From the NCBI RefSeq assembly GCF_023715615.1, contig NZ_JAMBOM010000001.1, positions 1 to 64,000 of the forward strand: a stretch of DNA of 64,000 nucleotides, read 5' to 3'. Under the pieces are notes generated by a model. It did no database searches and was not told the origin of the DNA. It saw nothing but the letters and a program-made list of their open reading frames with translations. The number at the start of each line of letters is the position of its first letter. Position 1 is the stretch's first letter. Positions 1-8,395 of this stretch are shown here, one piece after another. Source of the DNA: Sporosarcina aquimarina. GTDB taxonomy: Bacteria; Bacillota; Bacilli; Bacillales_A; Planococcaceae. The translations under genes and the position numbers were made by a program.

Positions 1-133
1 GCGTACCCATGGACGTTTGAAGATTCAAATATCTAATTATTATTGTTTATCTGCGTGTCAAAAAAATATTTTTGGCACCCTAACAACGGGTCAAACCGTT
101 GATACATCAACATTTATAGAGGGAGGAAGTTTT

Positions 134-154
134 ATGACAAGCGTTATTTTATAA
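134..154 (+). other. six-codon ORF with strong RBS
   Basis: A GGGAGGAAG ribosome site is followed by ATG and six codons (M-T-S-V-I-L) before TAA. It could be a leader peptide or the 5' stub of a lost gene. A hairpin-plus-T-tract follows about 100 bases later. No longer reading frame continues from it without a stop. Confidence 0.25.
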
Positions 155-257
155 TGGCGTTGTGGGAAAACGGGAAATCCCCTCTTCTGCATGATGAATG
201 GCCACATTAATTTTGAATTCCAAAGGGGTAAAAGGATGAACGCATAGTGGATTGAAC

Positions 258-286
258 TACCAAACCGTTAGAGGTTGTGGTTTTTT
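258..286 (+). terminator. intrinsic terminator
   Basis: Imperfect stem CCAAACC/GGTTGTGG followed by six T. It would end a rightward transcript entering from the left edge or from the six-codon ORF. Confidence 0.5.
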
Positions 287-289
287 GCT

Positions 290-307
290 TGTCACATTCG
301 TGTCACA
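290..307 (+). promoter_or_regulatory. OmpR-type response-regulator box (direct repeat)
   Basis: TGTCACA, four bases, TGTCACA: two heptamers with an 11-bp period, the usual spacing for OmpR/PhoB-family regulators. The same arrangement recurs at 7463-7480 and 10388-10405, upstream of the phosphoesterase/two-component operon and of the glycosidase-like lipoprotein. Here no intact gene follows. Binding by the regulator at 8396-9043 is inferred. Confidence 0.5.
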
Positions 308-359
308 CAGAGAATGGATTGAAAATGATAAGGTAATATTTGATTGTAAAATACATAAA

Positions 360-449
360 AGACCATCAGTAACAAGGAATGCCATTAAGCTATTGGAAGT
401 TCTTCAGTAACCTGAAAGTATAACCACTCTAGCAAATCAGATGACGTAA
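360..449 (+). pseudogene. possible remnant of a helix-turn-helix regulator
   Basis: Read in one frame this stretch gives a protein-like peptide (SVTRNAIKLLEVLQ, stop, PESITTLANQMT, stop) resembling the N-terminal helices of IclR-like DNA-binding domains. There is no start codon or ribosome site and two stops within 30 codons. Low-confidence call from composition and motif shape only. The rest of 1-677 holds no supportable gene. Confidence 0.2.
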
Positions 450-556
450 CATTTTACGGATATACGTGAATGGAGGAGAATTTGTAACAGGGTAAAAGTT
501 AATTAATGAGTGTAGCTTTGAAATAAAGAAGTTGTTTTGAACAATCCTTGATCACA

Positions 557-630
557 GGGAGTACCTCCAGTCTTTTGGATGTATAAGACGACTAACGTTC
601 TACTAGACTTGGGGAGGTACTCCTTTTTTA
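557..630 (+). terminator. long-stem intrinsic terminator
   Basis: GGGAGTACCTCC near 557 pairs with GGAGGTACTCC at 613-623, extended by AGTC/GACT, and six T follow. The T-tract is on the + strand only, so it ends a rightward transcript from the 290-550 region and not the leftward nupC gene. Confidence 0.75.
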
Positions 631-677
631 TGTCTTCCACCCCTTGGTGTGCAAAGGATGAAAATCGTTCAAATCAA

Positions 678-1859
678 TTAAAATACAAGGCCGATGATGA
701 TGGCAGATAAAACACTTACAAGAGTTGCTCCATATAACAATTTTAGTCCGAAGCGAGCAACGACATTCCCTTGTTTTTCATTTAATCCTTTTACCGCGCC
801 TACGATGGTACCGATAGACCCAAAGTTAGCAAATGAGATGAGAAATACGGATACAATGGCTACTGTACGTTCACTGAGACTTTCTTGAATCTTCACGAAG
901 TCAAGCATGGCAACAAATTCGTTGGCAACAAGCTTTGTTGCCATAATGCTACCGGCTTGAACGGCTTCATGCCATGGGACACCCATTAGAAAAGCAATTG
1001 GTGCAAATACATATCCTAAAATTCCTTGGAACGTAATTCCAAATACCCCATTAAAGACTCCGTTGATTAAGGCGATTAACCCGACAAAACCAACTAACAT
1101 GACTCCAACGATGACAGCTACTTTAAAACCATCCATAATATATTCGCCTAGCATTTCAAAAAATGTTTGTTTTTCTTCTTCCTGGACCTCAATAATATCT
1201 TCTTCGGGATTTACTTCATACGGATTAATGATAGAAGCGATGATGAAGCCACCAAATAAGTTTAACACTAATGCAGCTACTACATATCTAGGCTCCAGCA
1301 TGGTCATATAGGACCCGACTATTGACATAGAGACCGTCGACATTGCCGAAGCGCATAGTGTGTACAAACGATTTTTATTTAATAATCCGAGCTGGTCCTT
1401 TACTGAAATAAAAACTTCATTTTGCCCAACAATTGCTGCTGCAACGGCGTTGTACGATTCTAATTTCCCCATGCCATTTATTTTACTGAGTACAAAACCA
1501 ATATATTTAATGATAAAAGGCAGGATTTTAAAATGTTGTAAAATCCCAATGATCGCTGACATGAATACAATTGGCATCAAAACATACAGGAAAAATGTAT
1601 GAGCTCCTTCATTAGCCATTCCACCAAATATAAAGTCAATACCTTCATTGGCGTATTCTAGTAATTTTGCAAAGCTACCGGCAAAACCTTTAATTAAAAA
1701 TTCTCCGACGCTTGTCTTTATTAAAATAAACCCTAGAATCATTTGAAGAATTATCATTGTAATGACGGGGCGATATTTAATATTTTTCTGATTATAACTC
1801 GCAAGCCAAGCCATGACTAGAACAAGCAATAGACCCACAATAGAAATTATATAATGCAT
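678..1859 (-). CDS. nupC: NupC-type concentrative nucleoside transporter
   Basis: A 393-aa polytopic membrane protein of the CNT (NupC) family, which import nucleosides with H+ or Na+. Residues 5-60 hold two N-terminal helices, followed by the gate-type segment and the conserved [17 protein letters not shown] and [12 protein letters not shown] stretches typical of the family. Length is normal (about 390-410). The start is preceded by GGGGGAAG. It lies 120 bp downstream of deoD on the same strand, so uptake and phosphorolysis of nucleosides are probably co-regulated. The substrate range (pyrimidine or purine) cannot be read from sequence. Confidence 0.93.
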   Translation of the reverse strand: MHYIISIVGLLLVLVMAWLASYNQKNIKYRPVITMIILQMILGFILIKTSVGEFLIKGFAGSFAKLLEYANEGIDFIFGGMANEGAHTFFLYVLMPIVFMSAIIGILQHFKILPFIIKYIGFVLSKINGMGKLESYNAVAAAIVGQNEVFISVKDQLGLLNKNRLYTLCASAMSTVSMSIVGSYMTMLEPRYVVAALVLNLFGGFIIASIINPYEVNPEEDIIEVQEEEKQTFFEMLGEYIMDGFKVAVIVGVMLVGFVGLIALINGVFNGVFGITFQGILGYVFAPIAFLMGVPWHEAVQAGSIMATKLVANEFVAMLDFVKIQESLSERTVAIVSVFLISFANFGSIGTIVGAVKGLNEKQGNVVARFGLKLLYGATLVSVLSAIIIGLVF

Positions 1860-1979
1860 TTTTCTTCCCCCAGATTATTGGTTAATGTGTAAGCGGTCGA
1901 GATCTAAATTGTTAGATCACTACATCAATACGATTATTTGAGAAGTGTGGCTATCAATGCCATCATCTTTAGGAATCTT

Positions 1980-2687
1980 TTAGTGAGCAATAGCCGTATT
2001 CAAGGCGATTTCCGCCATTTCGTTAAACGACTGTTCACTTTCCTGATGAGTTAGGTGTTCATTAGTTAACAGTTGACTTCCTACTGTGAGAATAGAAAGT
2101 GCTTGTACACCATATTTAGCAGCTAACGTATAAAGAGCTGTACTTTCCATCTCGACTGCTAACACACCAAAATCCATAAACTTATGAAGTCTATCTAACG
2201 TTTCACGATAAAATTCATCTGAATTGTAAATGTTGCCGACAAAGACTTTTGCATGTTTACTTTGTGCCTGTTGAAATGCCGTCATTAGCAATGAAAAATC
2301 TGCTACTGGAGCATAATTACAACCGTAAAAAATCTTATCGGTTAAATTACTATCTGAAGAAACCGCTTGGGCCAGTATAATATCGCGAATATTTACTTCT
2401 TTTTGCATCGCACCACATGTACCGATACGTATCAATTTTTTAGCACCATAATCATTTATCAATTCAGTAGCGTATATACTCATAGTTGGATTTCCCATTC
2501 CTGTCCCCTGCACCGAAACAGGCACGCCTTTGTACAATCCAGTGTAGCCATACATGCCTCGAACTTCGTTATAGCAGTAAGCCTCGTCTAAAAAGTGTTC
2601 GGCCACAAACTTAGCTCGCAAAGGATCTCCTGGAAGCAAAACGCGTTCTGCTATTTGTCCTTTTTTTGCTTCTAAATGTCTACTCAA
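1980..2687 (-). CDS. deoD: purine-nucleoside phosphorylase DeoD
   Basis: A 235-aa enzyme of the PNP/UDP family, bacterial hexameric DeoD type, which splits purine (deoxy)nucleosides with phosphate into base and (deoxy)ribose-1-phosphate in salvage. Visible hallmarks are GDPLRAK near the N-terminus (phosphate binding), the GTCGAMQ segment and VEMESTALY (nucleoside site). Length is full for the family. GGGAGGAAC sits just before the ATG. Upstream is a CcpA-type cre at 2731-2744, pointing to carbon catabolite control, and nupC follows. Confidence 0.95.
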   Translation of the reverse strand: MSRHLEAKKGQIAERVLLPGDPLRAKFVAEHFLDEAYCYNEVRGMYGYTGLYKGVPVSVQGTGMGNPTMSIYATELINDYGAKKLIRIGTCGAMQKEVNIRDIILAQAVSSDSNLTDKIFYGCNYAPVADFSLLMTAFQQAQSKHAKVFVGNIYNSDEFYRETLDRLHKFMDFGVLAVEMESTALYTLAAKYGVQALSILTVGSQLLTNEHLTHQESEQSFNEMAEIALNTAIAH

Positions 2688-2730
2688 ATGTTGTTCCTCC
2701 CTTTTTCACAAGCAACCTCAAGATTCCCGA

Positions 2731-2744
2731 AGAAACCGTTTTCA
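2731..2744 (-). promoter_or_regulatory. CcpA cre site upstream of deoD
   Basis: On the minus strand the site reads TGAAAACGGTTTCT, 13 of 14 positions of the TGWAANCGNTNWCA cre consensus. It lies about 45 bp upstream of the deoD start, a position compatible with repression of deoD-nupC in the presence of preferred sugars. Confidence 0.65.
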
Positions 2745-2880
2745 TTTCCAAATAAGAACATCTGTCCAAAAAACGGTAATCATTTAATTCAGTATAATCG
2801 GCTGCTTTGAGCATAGGACTTTTTGTAAACACAAGCTAGACCAAAATATTATGTTGCATCAGGGAAATAATTGTCCCCGT

Positions 2881-4317
2881 TTATAAAAGCAATTCTTTTC
2901 GAATGTTTTCCAAATCCTTTTTAGTTGGGATGGTAGAAATTATGACTACTGGTACGTCGCTTAATGCAATAGGAAAATTGCTAATGACAAAATCTATCTC
3001 GTGTTGCTTTACAATATCATCCGTCAGCTCTTTCATAATCGAGGTATTCACGATCAAATCGTCCCCAATTTCTTTTTTGATGAGCTTGGCGACATAATGT
3101 CTTATTGAAAATTCTTCTCCTATTACTAAGAAAGCTTTTTTACTTTTATAACGTAAGCTTGAACTTACTAATAGTGTTAGTTTTACTAAATGGGAGTCAT
3201 TATATATGACTGAAGGGTGAAGTGCAGTCCACATTTGCATACAAGCTTGCATTTCTTGATAAATCTGCAGACACTCTTTTTGAACATACTCCGTCAAATT
3301 ATTCTTTGAAATGGCCATCCATTCGGGAATGGCATTATCGATTAATAACTTGTCAAAGAACTCATACACTTCCAGGACAAAACGTTCTTTCATATCAAGA
3401 TTGGGATAATGCCGTAATAATAGTGCTAGAAACTGATTCACCATCAGAAATTCTTCTTTACTCTTACGCAATTCCACTTCTTTACTCCTTGCCGAGTTGG
3501 TTCCATCATAATAGTTGTACTGACTAAGACTAAACATAGACTGCATAAAAAGAAGTTCGCTTTTTGTCCATGTAACCGTGGTCATTTTCTCGAGTGATTT
3601 TGCGAAGTTCGACACGGGTCTATAAAAAATGCCACGTTCCCAAGGGTAATGATTATCAGTGATGTTTACATACCTCTCGGAGTGAATTCTTTCTAAAACA
3701 ATTGCCACTAAAAAGGTTAAACGTCTTTTAGAATTAATAAAGAAAATGATGTTTTCCTCGCTCTCAATCGTAGTGATCAATTGGTTGATGAAAGTAAAAT
3801 CAATTCTAGCAAATGGCCATCCTGTAAAATCATAAGCATCACAATATAACTTCCAATAAAAATAACGAATATGGATTTCGTTCCCTTTCACTGTTGGGGA
3901 GGCATGCGAAATACGTAAATTATATGGTTTCAGATCGTTATTATTTAATTGGATAATCAATTTTTTCAAAGATGAGGTGCTCATAAACATCGCATCAGCA
4001 AGTTCTTCTAATGTAAGCTGACCCTCTTTCGTAAATAAGAGGTGCATTAGCCGATAAAAAGTGGTTTGTCTAAACATAATTGAAATTACTTCACTAATTG
4101 TTGTACTGTGACCATCCCGTTGGAGAAGGACTCCTTTTCCTCTAAAAACTTCAATGATGATGGAAGGAGGTAATTGTTTGCTTATTTCTTCCACCATTTT
4201 GCGTATTGTTTTATCGGAAATCCCTAACTTTTTTTCGATTTCAGCTAAAGTAAACCATCTTTTTTCTGTATCGAGCAGCGTTAATAGTTGGCTCGCTAAT
4301 TTAAAGTCCTTATCCAC
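2881..4317 (-). CDS. Mga/PRD-type helix-turn-helix regulator
   Basis: A 478-aa protein with an N-terminal winged-helix segment (about 10-65, FTLAEIEKKLGISDKTIRKMVEEI), a second HTH of the Mga type (about 95-140, TLEELADAMFMSTSSLKKLI), a long helical middle and a C-terminal segment (about 390-478) that looks like a PTS EIIB-like domain. The architecture matches Mga/AtxA-like activators. GTG start with AAAGGGTGAG in front. It precedes deoD-nupC on the same strand by about 190 bp, so control of nucleoside use is a reasonable guess, but the target is not shown by the sequence. Confidence 0.75.
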   Translation of the reverse strand: MDKDFKLASQLLTLLDTEKRWFTLAEIEKKLGISDKTIRKMVEEISKQLPPSIIIEVFRGKGVLLQRDGHSTTISEVISIMFRQTTFYRLMHLLFTKEGQLTLEELADAMFMSTSSLKKLIIQLNNNDLKPYNLRISHASPTVKGNEIHIRYFYWKLYCDAYDFTGWPFARIDFTFINQLITTIESEENIIFFINSKRRLTFLVAIVLERIHSERYVNITDNHYPWERGIFYRPVSNFAKSLEKMTTVTWTKSELLFMQSMFSLSQYNYYDGTNSARSKEVELRKSKEEFLMVNQFLALLLRHYPNLDMKERFVLEVYEFFDKLLIDNAIPEWMAISKNNLTEYVQKECLQIYQEMQACMQMWTALHPSVIYNDSHLVKLTLLVSSSLRYKSKKAFLVIGEEFSIRHYVAKLIKKEIGDDLIVNTSIMKELTDDIVKQHEIDFVISNFPIALSDVPVVIISTIPTKKDLENIRKELLL

Positions 4318-4495
4318 TTTCTCACCCTTTCCTATTGAAAACCTATATGATTATTGGTCCTCATGTACATCACTATACTAAAAGGAACCACTGCAATAAA
4401 AGTTTACAAGTAAGCACTCGCAGTCTAGCGTGAAGCAGGACCTTATTTAAAAAGGTGTTTTGCTTAGTGGACGGAATAATTTCAACTAAGTATTC

Positions 4496-4535
4496 TTGAC
4501 GGGCTAATTACTTCACACTACAATGAGTAATGTGA
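4496..4535 (+). promoter_or_regulatory. promoter with overlapping dyads, blaI-like operon
   Basis: TTGACG (4496-4501), 17 bp, TACAAT (4519-4524). Two dyads overlap the -10: ATTACT/AGTAAT (4507-4512, 4526-4531) and TCACA/TGTGA (4513-4517, 4531-4535). They are plausible operators for the BlaI-type repressor encoded immediately downstream. Confidence 0.65.
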
Positions 4536-4547
4536 GGTGAATAGCAG

Positions 4548-4961
4548 GTGAGGATACGAAAGTTTAAAATCAATGAAAGTGGATTGAACCGTTTTTTTGG
4601 ACCTCTTGAAGCCAAAATTTTGGACGTCTTATGGAATGACGGTGAGAGAACCATTAAAGAAGTTCAGCAAGCCCTTGAAAAAGAAAAAGTGACAAATTTC
4701 AATACTGTCATGACAGTGATGAATCGGTTAACAGAGAAAGGGGTCCTTCAAAAAAGAACCGAGGGGAGATCTTCCTTGTATAAACCGGTTACCTCAAGAA
4801 CCGAGTTTTTGAATACGCAGTCGAGAGAGATGACAAATGAACTGATGGAGGAGTTTGGATCGGTTGTCGTAAGTCATATGCTCGATGCGCTTGAAGATGT
4901 GGATGATGATCTGGTCGCAAAGCTCGAAAAAAAAATTAAAGAATTGAAAAAGGACGTTTAA
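4548..4961 (+). CDS. BlaI/MecI/CopY-family repressor
   Basis: A 137-aa penicillinase-repressor family protein: N-terminal winged helix (about 12-80, LEAKILDVLWNDGERTIKEVQQAL and NTVMTVMNRLTEKGVL) and a C-terminal dimerisation helix region. GTG start, GAGGTGA eight bases upstream. Members of this family are cleaved by a partner M56 membrane protease, and such a gene follows after three bases. No beta-lactamase or penicillin-binding gene is nearby; the operon ends in a thiol-oxidase pair, so the regulon is probably not antibiotic resistance. Confidence 0.9.
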   Translation: MRIRKFKINESGLNRFFGPLEAKILDVLWNDGERTIKEVQQALEKEKVTNFNTVMTVMNRLTEKGVLQKRTEGRSSLYKPVTSRTEFLNTQSREMTNELMEEFGSVVVSHMLDALEDVDDDLVAKLEKKIKELKKDV

Positions 4962-4964
4962 GGT

Positions 4965-5818
4965 ATGTCCAAACGTCAATCAAGCCTTATGCTTTTCGGA
5001 TCACTTATCATCTCAGGAATGATTTTTCTTCAAATGAGTATCTACATTCTCTCGATGTTTGCAGGCTGGAACGTCCGGTTTAATCTTGTTGCAGTTTGTC
5101 ACAGTTGGCTTAAAGTAATCGGTCTATCTTACCTTGAATATGTTCTCGATGTGTTTGTTATATATACGCTATTATTTTTGTTGTGGAAAATGACAATTCA
5201 TTGGTTCCATGCAATGCAAATGAAAAAACGATTCGAGCTATATAAAGAAAATGCGCTCACAAACGAGATGAATAAGAAATACAACAATGAAAAAAAGCTT
5301 TCATGGTGATCTCACATCCTGCGGCAATTGCAATTACAATGGGACTTGTTCGACCTAGAATCGTCCTATCAACAGGTTTGATGAAACTTTTAACTGATGA
5401 TGAGTTAACAGCAGTTATATATCATGAGATGTATCATAAAGAAAATCACGATCCGTTAAAAAACTTTCTGATTTCACTTTGCTCATCGACGTTATGGTAC
5501 ATCCCGATTCTTAAATGGTTTAATCAGAAATATAGAATTTTTAAAGAATTATTGGCGGATGAGTTTGCAATTGAAAAACAAGCAACATCTCTGAATCTGG
5601 GGAGTGCACTTTTGAAAATGCTGAAAGTGGGCAAGCAAGAAAAAATTCTTTTTGCTCATGCATCATTTGCTGATACATCGGTTAACTATCGGATTAAATA
5701 CCTTTTGAATCCGTTTAGTGAAATTCAGTTAAGGATTCCGGTAAGAGTCGCATTTCTTTCAATATTGGTTTTTAGTTTTATCTGTACGCTCTTTATGTAC
5801 GCACTTGTGTATGCATAG
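4965..5818 (+). CDS. M56 (BlaR1-like) membrane metalloprotease, two frames
   Basis: Two overlapping frames encode one M56 protease. Frame 1 (4965-5309, 114 aa) carries two membrane segments. Frame 2 (open from 5291, first ATG 5303, to 5818) carries the zinc motif HEMYH (residues 154-158 of the joined product), the downstream ELLADEFAIEK segment and a C-terminal membrane helix. Joining by -1 slippage at 5291-5297 gives 284 aa with an uninterrupted M56 domain. There is no extracellular penicillin-sensor domain as in BlaR1. Alternatives are a genuine null mutation, a sequencing slip in the A7 run, or separate translation from the weak ATG at 5303. Its likely role is to cleave the adjacent BlaI-type repressor. 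Confidence 0.75.
5291..5297 (+). other. candidate -1 frameshift slippery heptamer
   Basis: A AAA AAG, with the two codons AAA and AAG in the zero frame, ten bases before the zero-frame TGA (5307-5309). A -1 slip places the ribosome at GCT (5297) in the frame encoding the protease domain. This is the dnaX/IS-type heptamer. I do not see a convincing upstream Shine-Dalgarno stimulator or a strong downstream stem. Confidence 0.5.
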
Positions 5819-5829
5819 TACTTAAATAC

Positions 5830-5844
5830 ACTACAAAATGTAGT
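5830..5844 (+). promoter_or_regulatory. BlaI-type operator upstream of bdbD
   Basis: ACTACA-AAA-TGTAGT, a perfect 6-bp dyad with a 3-bp centre containing the TACA...TGTA half-sites characteristic of BlaI/MecI operators. It lies 20 bp before the TTG start of the DsbA-like gene, so the repressor may control this part of the operon separately. Confidence 0.5.
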
Positions 5845-5863
5845 TGAAATGGAAGTGTTTGTA

Positions 5864-6508
5864 TTGTCAAAGAAAATTTTTTGGATTATCGGGATAGTGG
5901 CTGTATGTATCATTGGAGTTATTGTGTTAACGGATGTTAGCGAAAAGTCGGTTGTTTTGGACTATGAGGGTCAACCTTTTTTAGGTGAAGAGTCTGCACC
6001 AGTTGAAATTGTTGAATTTGGCGATTATAAATGTCCAAGCTGCAAAGACTTTAATGATAATCTATTTCCAATTATTTATAAGGAATTAGTTGAAAATGGG
6101 AAAGCGAAACTTTACTTTATGAATTATTCATTTATAGCTGCTGATTCGACAACTGCTGCTCAATTTGCGGAAACTGTTTATCAGGAGCTTGGAAATGAAG
6201 AATTTTGGAAGTTCCATGAATTATTGTTCAAAAATCAACAACCAGCTGCTGAACAAACCAATTATTTCACCGAAGCTTTTTTGGAAGAACTTCTGGCTGA
6301 AGTAGCAAGTTCCGAAGATGTGAAAAAGGTAATGTCCGCATATCAGAATCACGAAGGGGAAGCTGCTTTGAAGAAAGATATGAAAATGGCAAAAAACCTT
6401 GGAGTTTCTTCAACTCCCACAATCTTTATTGGTGGGAAAGAATTCAAGGGACGTACAATGAGTGACTTTACTAAAATGGTGGAAGAGGCGGCTGCGGATG
6501 GTAAGTAA
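5864..6508 (+). CDS. bdbD: DsbA/BdbD-like membrane-anchored thiol oxidase
   Basis: A 214-aa thioredoxin-fold protein (DsbA family, BdbD-like) that forms disulfides in exported proteins. An N-terminal membrane anchor (about 5-23) precedes the redox motif C57-P-S-C60, and the cis-proline loop is seen at SSTPTIF. I chose TTG at 5864, six bases after GGAAGTG, over ATG 5849, which lacks a ribosome site. The gene overlaps the DsbB-like gene by 11 bp, so the two are translationally coupled and form an oxidase/reoxidase pair. Confidence 0.88.
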   Translation: MSKKIFWIIGIVAVCIIGVIVLTDVSEKSVVLDYEGQPFLGEESAPVEIVEFGDYKCPSCKDFNDNLFPIIYKELVENGKAKLYFMNYSFIAADSTTAAQFAETVYQELGNEEFWKFHELLFKNQQPAAEQTNYFTEAFLEELLAEVASSEDVKKVMSAYQNHEGEAALKKDMKMAKNLGVSSTPTIFIGGKEFKGRTMSDFTKMVEEAAADGK

Positions 6509-6902
6509 ACCATTGCTCTTTGCTTGGATAGCCTCGATCACTGCGATGATTGGAAGTTTGTTTTTTAGTGAACAGATGGGATTTGTTCCTTGTACGCTCT
6601 GTTGGTATCAGCGTATTCTGATGTATCCTCTTGTTCTTTTCCTAGGCATCGCATTCTACCGGAATGATCGGGATATTGTTAAGTATGTGCTCCCATTGTC
6701 TGTAATGGGTGTGCTAATGTCCGGTTATCATTATGCTTATCAAAAGATTCCTTCACTGCATGAGTTTAGTGTATGTACGAGCGGAGTCCCTTGTTCAGGG
6801 CAGTATATAAATTGGTTTGGTTTTGTAACGATCCCTTTTTTGTCACTGATCGCTTTTGTATTTATTACGATTATGATGCTAATCCTCTGGAAACGTAAGT
6901 GA
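6498..6902 (+). CDS. bdbC: DsbB/BdbC-like disulfide oxidoreductase
   Basis: A 134-aa four-helix membrane protein of the DsbB/BdbC family, which reoxidises the DsbA-like partner and passes electrons to quinone. The first pair is C32-T-L-C35 followed by WYQR, the second is in the loop CTSGVPC (near 94-100). Length is typical for Gram-positive BdbC. ATG 6498 with GAGGCGG upstream was preferred to the longer frame. It overlaps the end of the BdbD-like gene. Confidence 0.9.
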   Translation: MVSKPLLFAWIASITAMIGSLFFSEQMGFVPCTLCWYQRILMYPLVLFLGIAFYRNDRDIVKYVLPLSVMGVLMSGYHYAYQKIPSLHEFSVCTSGVPCSGQYINWFGFVTIPFLSLIAFVFITIMMLILWKRK

Positions 6903-6924
6903 TCGTTTGTTAGTAGTTTTTTAG

Positions 6925-7081
6925 CGTCAAGTGCAGCAGCGGCACTTGACGGGGAATTGCGTAGAGGTTTGTCCTGTTGAAGCGATTAAATGAGGTATCA
7001 GAAGAGGAATTGGCATCAAATCTTATTGCGAAAGAATACTTAGCCGATAGCGAGGAATGGATACTTTTTCTAAAGGTATAA
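6925..7081 (+). pseudogene. protein-like remnants, including a ferredoxin-type motif
   Basis: At 6925-6993 one frame reads CVEVCPVEAIK before a stop, matching the second cysteine cluster of 4Fe-4S ferredoxins, but only 22 codons are open. At 6977-7081 another frame gives 34 protein-like residues (LNEVSEEELASNLIAKEYL...) ending in TAA. Neither has a ribosome site, so these look like decayed genes. The remainder of 7082-7311 shows nothing supportable. Confidence 0.25.
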
Positions 7082-7311
7082 AGAGCAATAACAGTTGTTG
7101 CGCAGGAGATGGTGTATTCCCCTTAAATATGGATCTGAGATTGCTTTTGCATTTGTACGTTTAAAATCCATGTTACTAGCTCTTAAAAACATTTAGTTGT
7201 TTAGGCGATAGGTCTTGTTATTCAAGACAAATTATCGATACAATTCCATTATTTGATCTGCAATATAGTCCGAGCTGAACTGAATACCATGGATAGTGTT
7301 TTAAAATTAAT

Positions 7312-7359
7312 GAAAGCCGTTTTAGAAGGGGTGACCTTCCGAAACGACTTTCTTTTTTA
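7312..7359 (+). terminator. intrinsic terminator
   Basis: Stem GAAAG-C-CGTTT...AAACG-A-CTTTC with an inner GAAGG/CCTTC arm and a T-rich tail. It closes the rightward bdb region before the next operon. Confidence 0.75.
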
Positions 7360-7462
7360 TTGTCATTACGCATAAAAAACCCAATGATCCATAGTTATTT
7401 TAACTGAAATACTACAGCTTTATAGTTAACTGACTCACTTCCTTTAGGTGTGGGTTTTTGGT

Positions 7463-7480
7463 CGTAACATTGGTGTCACA
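7463..7480 (+). promoter_or_regulatory. OmpR-type response-regulator box (direct repeat)
   Basis: CGTAACA, four bases, TGTCACA with an 11-bp period, 54 bp upstream of the phosphoesterase start. It shares GTGTCACACAGAGAAT with the 290 site. Suggests autoregulation of the phosphoesterase/regulator/kinase operon. Confidence 0.55.
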
Positions 7481-7533
7481 CAGAGAATATATCGTAGTAG
7501 TTAGTCTTTAGACAGTAGGAAGGTAGTGAAACT

Positions 7534-8370
7534 TTGAAAAGAATAATTTGGAGAGTTATCAAATGCTCTTTCATTCTAGGTATAGTTGTAGTTGGGATCA
7601 TATTTTATGCATTTAAAATAGAGCCAAAACGTTTGGTGACTAGGGAATTTGAAGTGGAGCTATCATCTGAAGATGGAGATTCCATCAGAGTTGTTCAGTT
7701 TTCAGATGTGCATCTGGGTCCTCATTATTCATTGCAACAGCTTAAGAAATTGGTCGAAAGAGTAAATGAGCTTGAACCTGACGTCATCGCTTTTACAGGT
7801 GATTTGATAGATGTTCCATCTGCCTTCGAGGGAAGGTCAGAAATAAGTGATATTTTGGGTAAACTACGCAGTAGATATGGTAAATATGCTGTTTGGGGAA
7901 ACCATGACTATGGTGGCGGTGGGGTTAGGTTTTATGAAAATATTATGAAAGAATCAGGGTTTAAGTTACTTGAAAATCAGAATAGTGTCATAGAGCTTGA
8001 TAGTGGACAAAAAGTAACGATTATTGGGTTGGATGATGCGATGCTTGGACACCCGGATATTGAAAAAGCGTATACAGGTGTTGATGATCAGGGAGACAAG
8101 TTGCTATTGCTGCATGACCCAGATCTTGTAGACCATATAACGATTGAACGTTTTGATTTGGCGTTGGCTGGTCACAGTCATGGTGGACAAGTTGTTGTCC
8201 CATTATTTGGTCCCTTGGTAACACCGCCTTTAGCTAAGAAATACACAAAAGGGATGTATCAGCTAGCGGAAGACAACTATTTGTATGTGAATAGTGGAAT
8301 CGGCACGACGAGGATAACTGTGAGATTTTGGAATCCTCCGGAGTTATCAGTATTTGACTTAGCTATGTAA
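7534..8370 (+). CDS. membrane-anchored metallophosphoesterase (YkuE/YaeI-like)
   Basis: A 278-aa calcineurin-like phosphoesterase with one N-terminal membrane helix (about 8-27) and the full metal-site series: FSDVHLG (about 66-72), GDLID, GNHDYGG, and GHSHGGQ near the C-terminus. Related proteins act on phospholipid or lipid-A-type pyrophosphates at the membrane; the substrate here is unknown. TTG start. It lies 25 bp before an OmpR-type regulator and kinase, which suggests that it works in the same envelope-related response. Confidence 0.88.
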   Translation: MKRIIWRVIKCSFILGIVVVGIIFYAFKIEPKRLVTREFEVELSSEDGDSIRVVQFSDVHLGPHYSLQQLKKLVERVNELEPDVIAFTGDLIDVPSAFEGRSEISDILGKLRSRYGKYAVWGNHDYGGGGVRFYENIMKESGFKLLENQNSVIELDSGQKVTIIGLDDAMLGHPDIEKAYTGVDDQGDKLLLLHDPDLVDHITIERFDLALAGHSHGGQVVVPLFGPLVTPPLAKKYTKGMYQLAEDNYLYVNSGIGTTRITVRFWNPPELSVFDLAM

Positions 8371-8395
8371 AATTGTTGCGAAGGGGGAATGGGAA

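Noticed and set aside
1..677. rRNA/tRNA or T-box leader
   Set aside because: No conserved T-box, tRNA or rRNA sequence could be found; the hairpins are simple terminators.
4548..5818. beta-lactam resistance locus
   Set aside because: No beta-lactamase or PBP2a gene, and the M56 protein lacks the penicillin-binding sensor domain.
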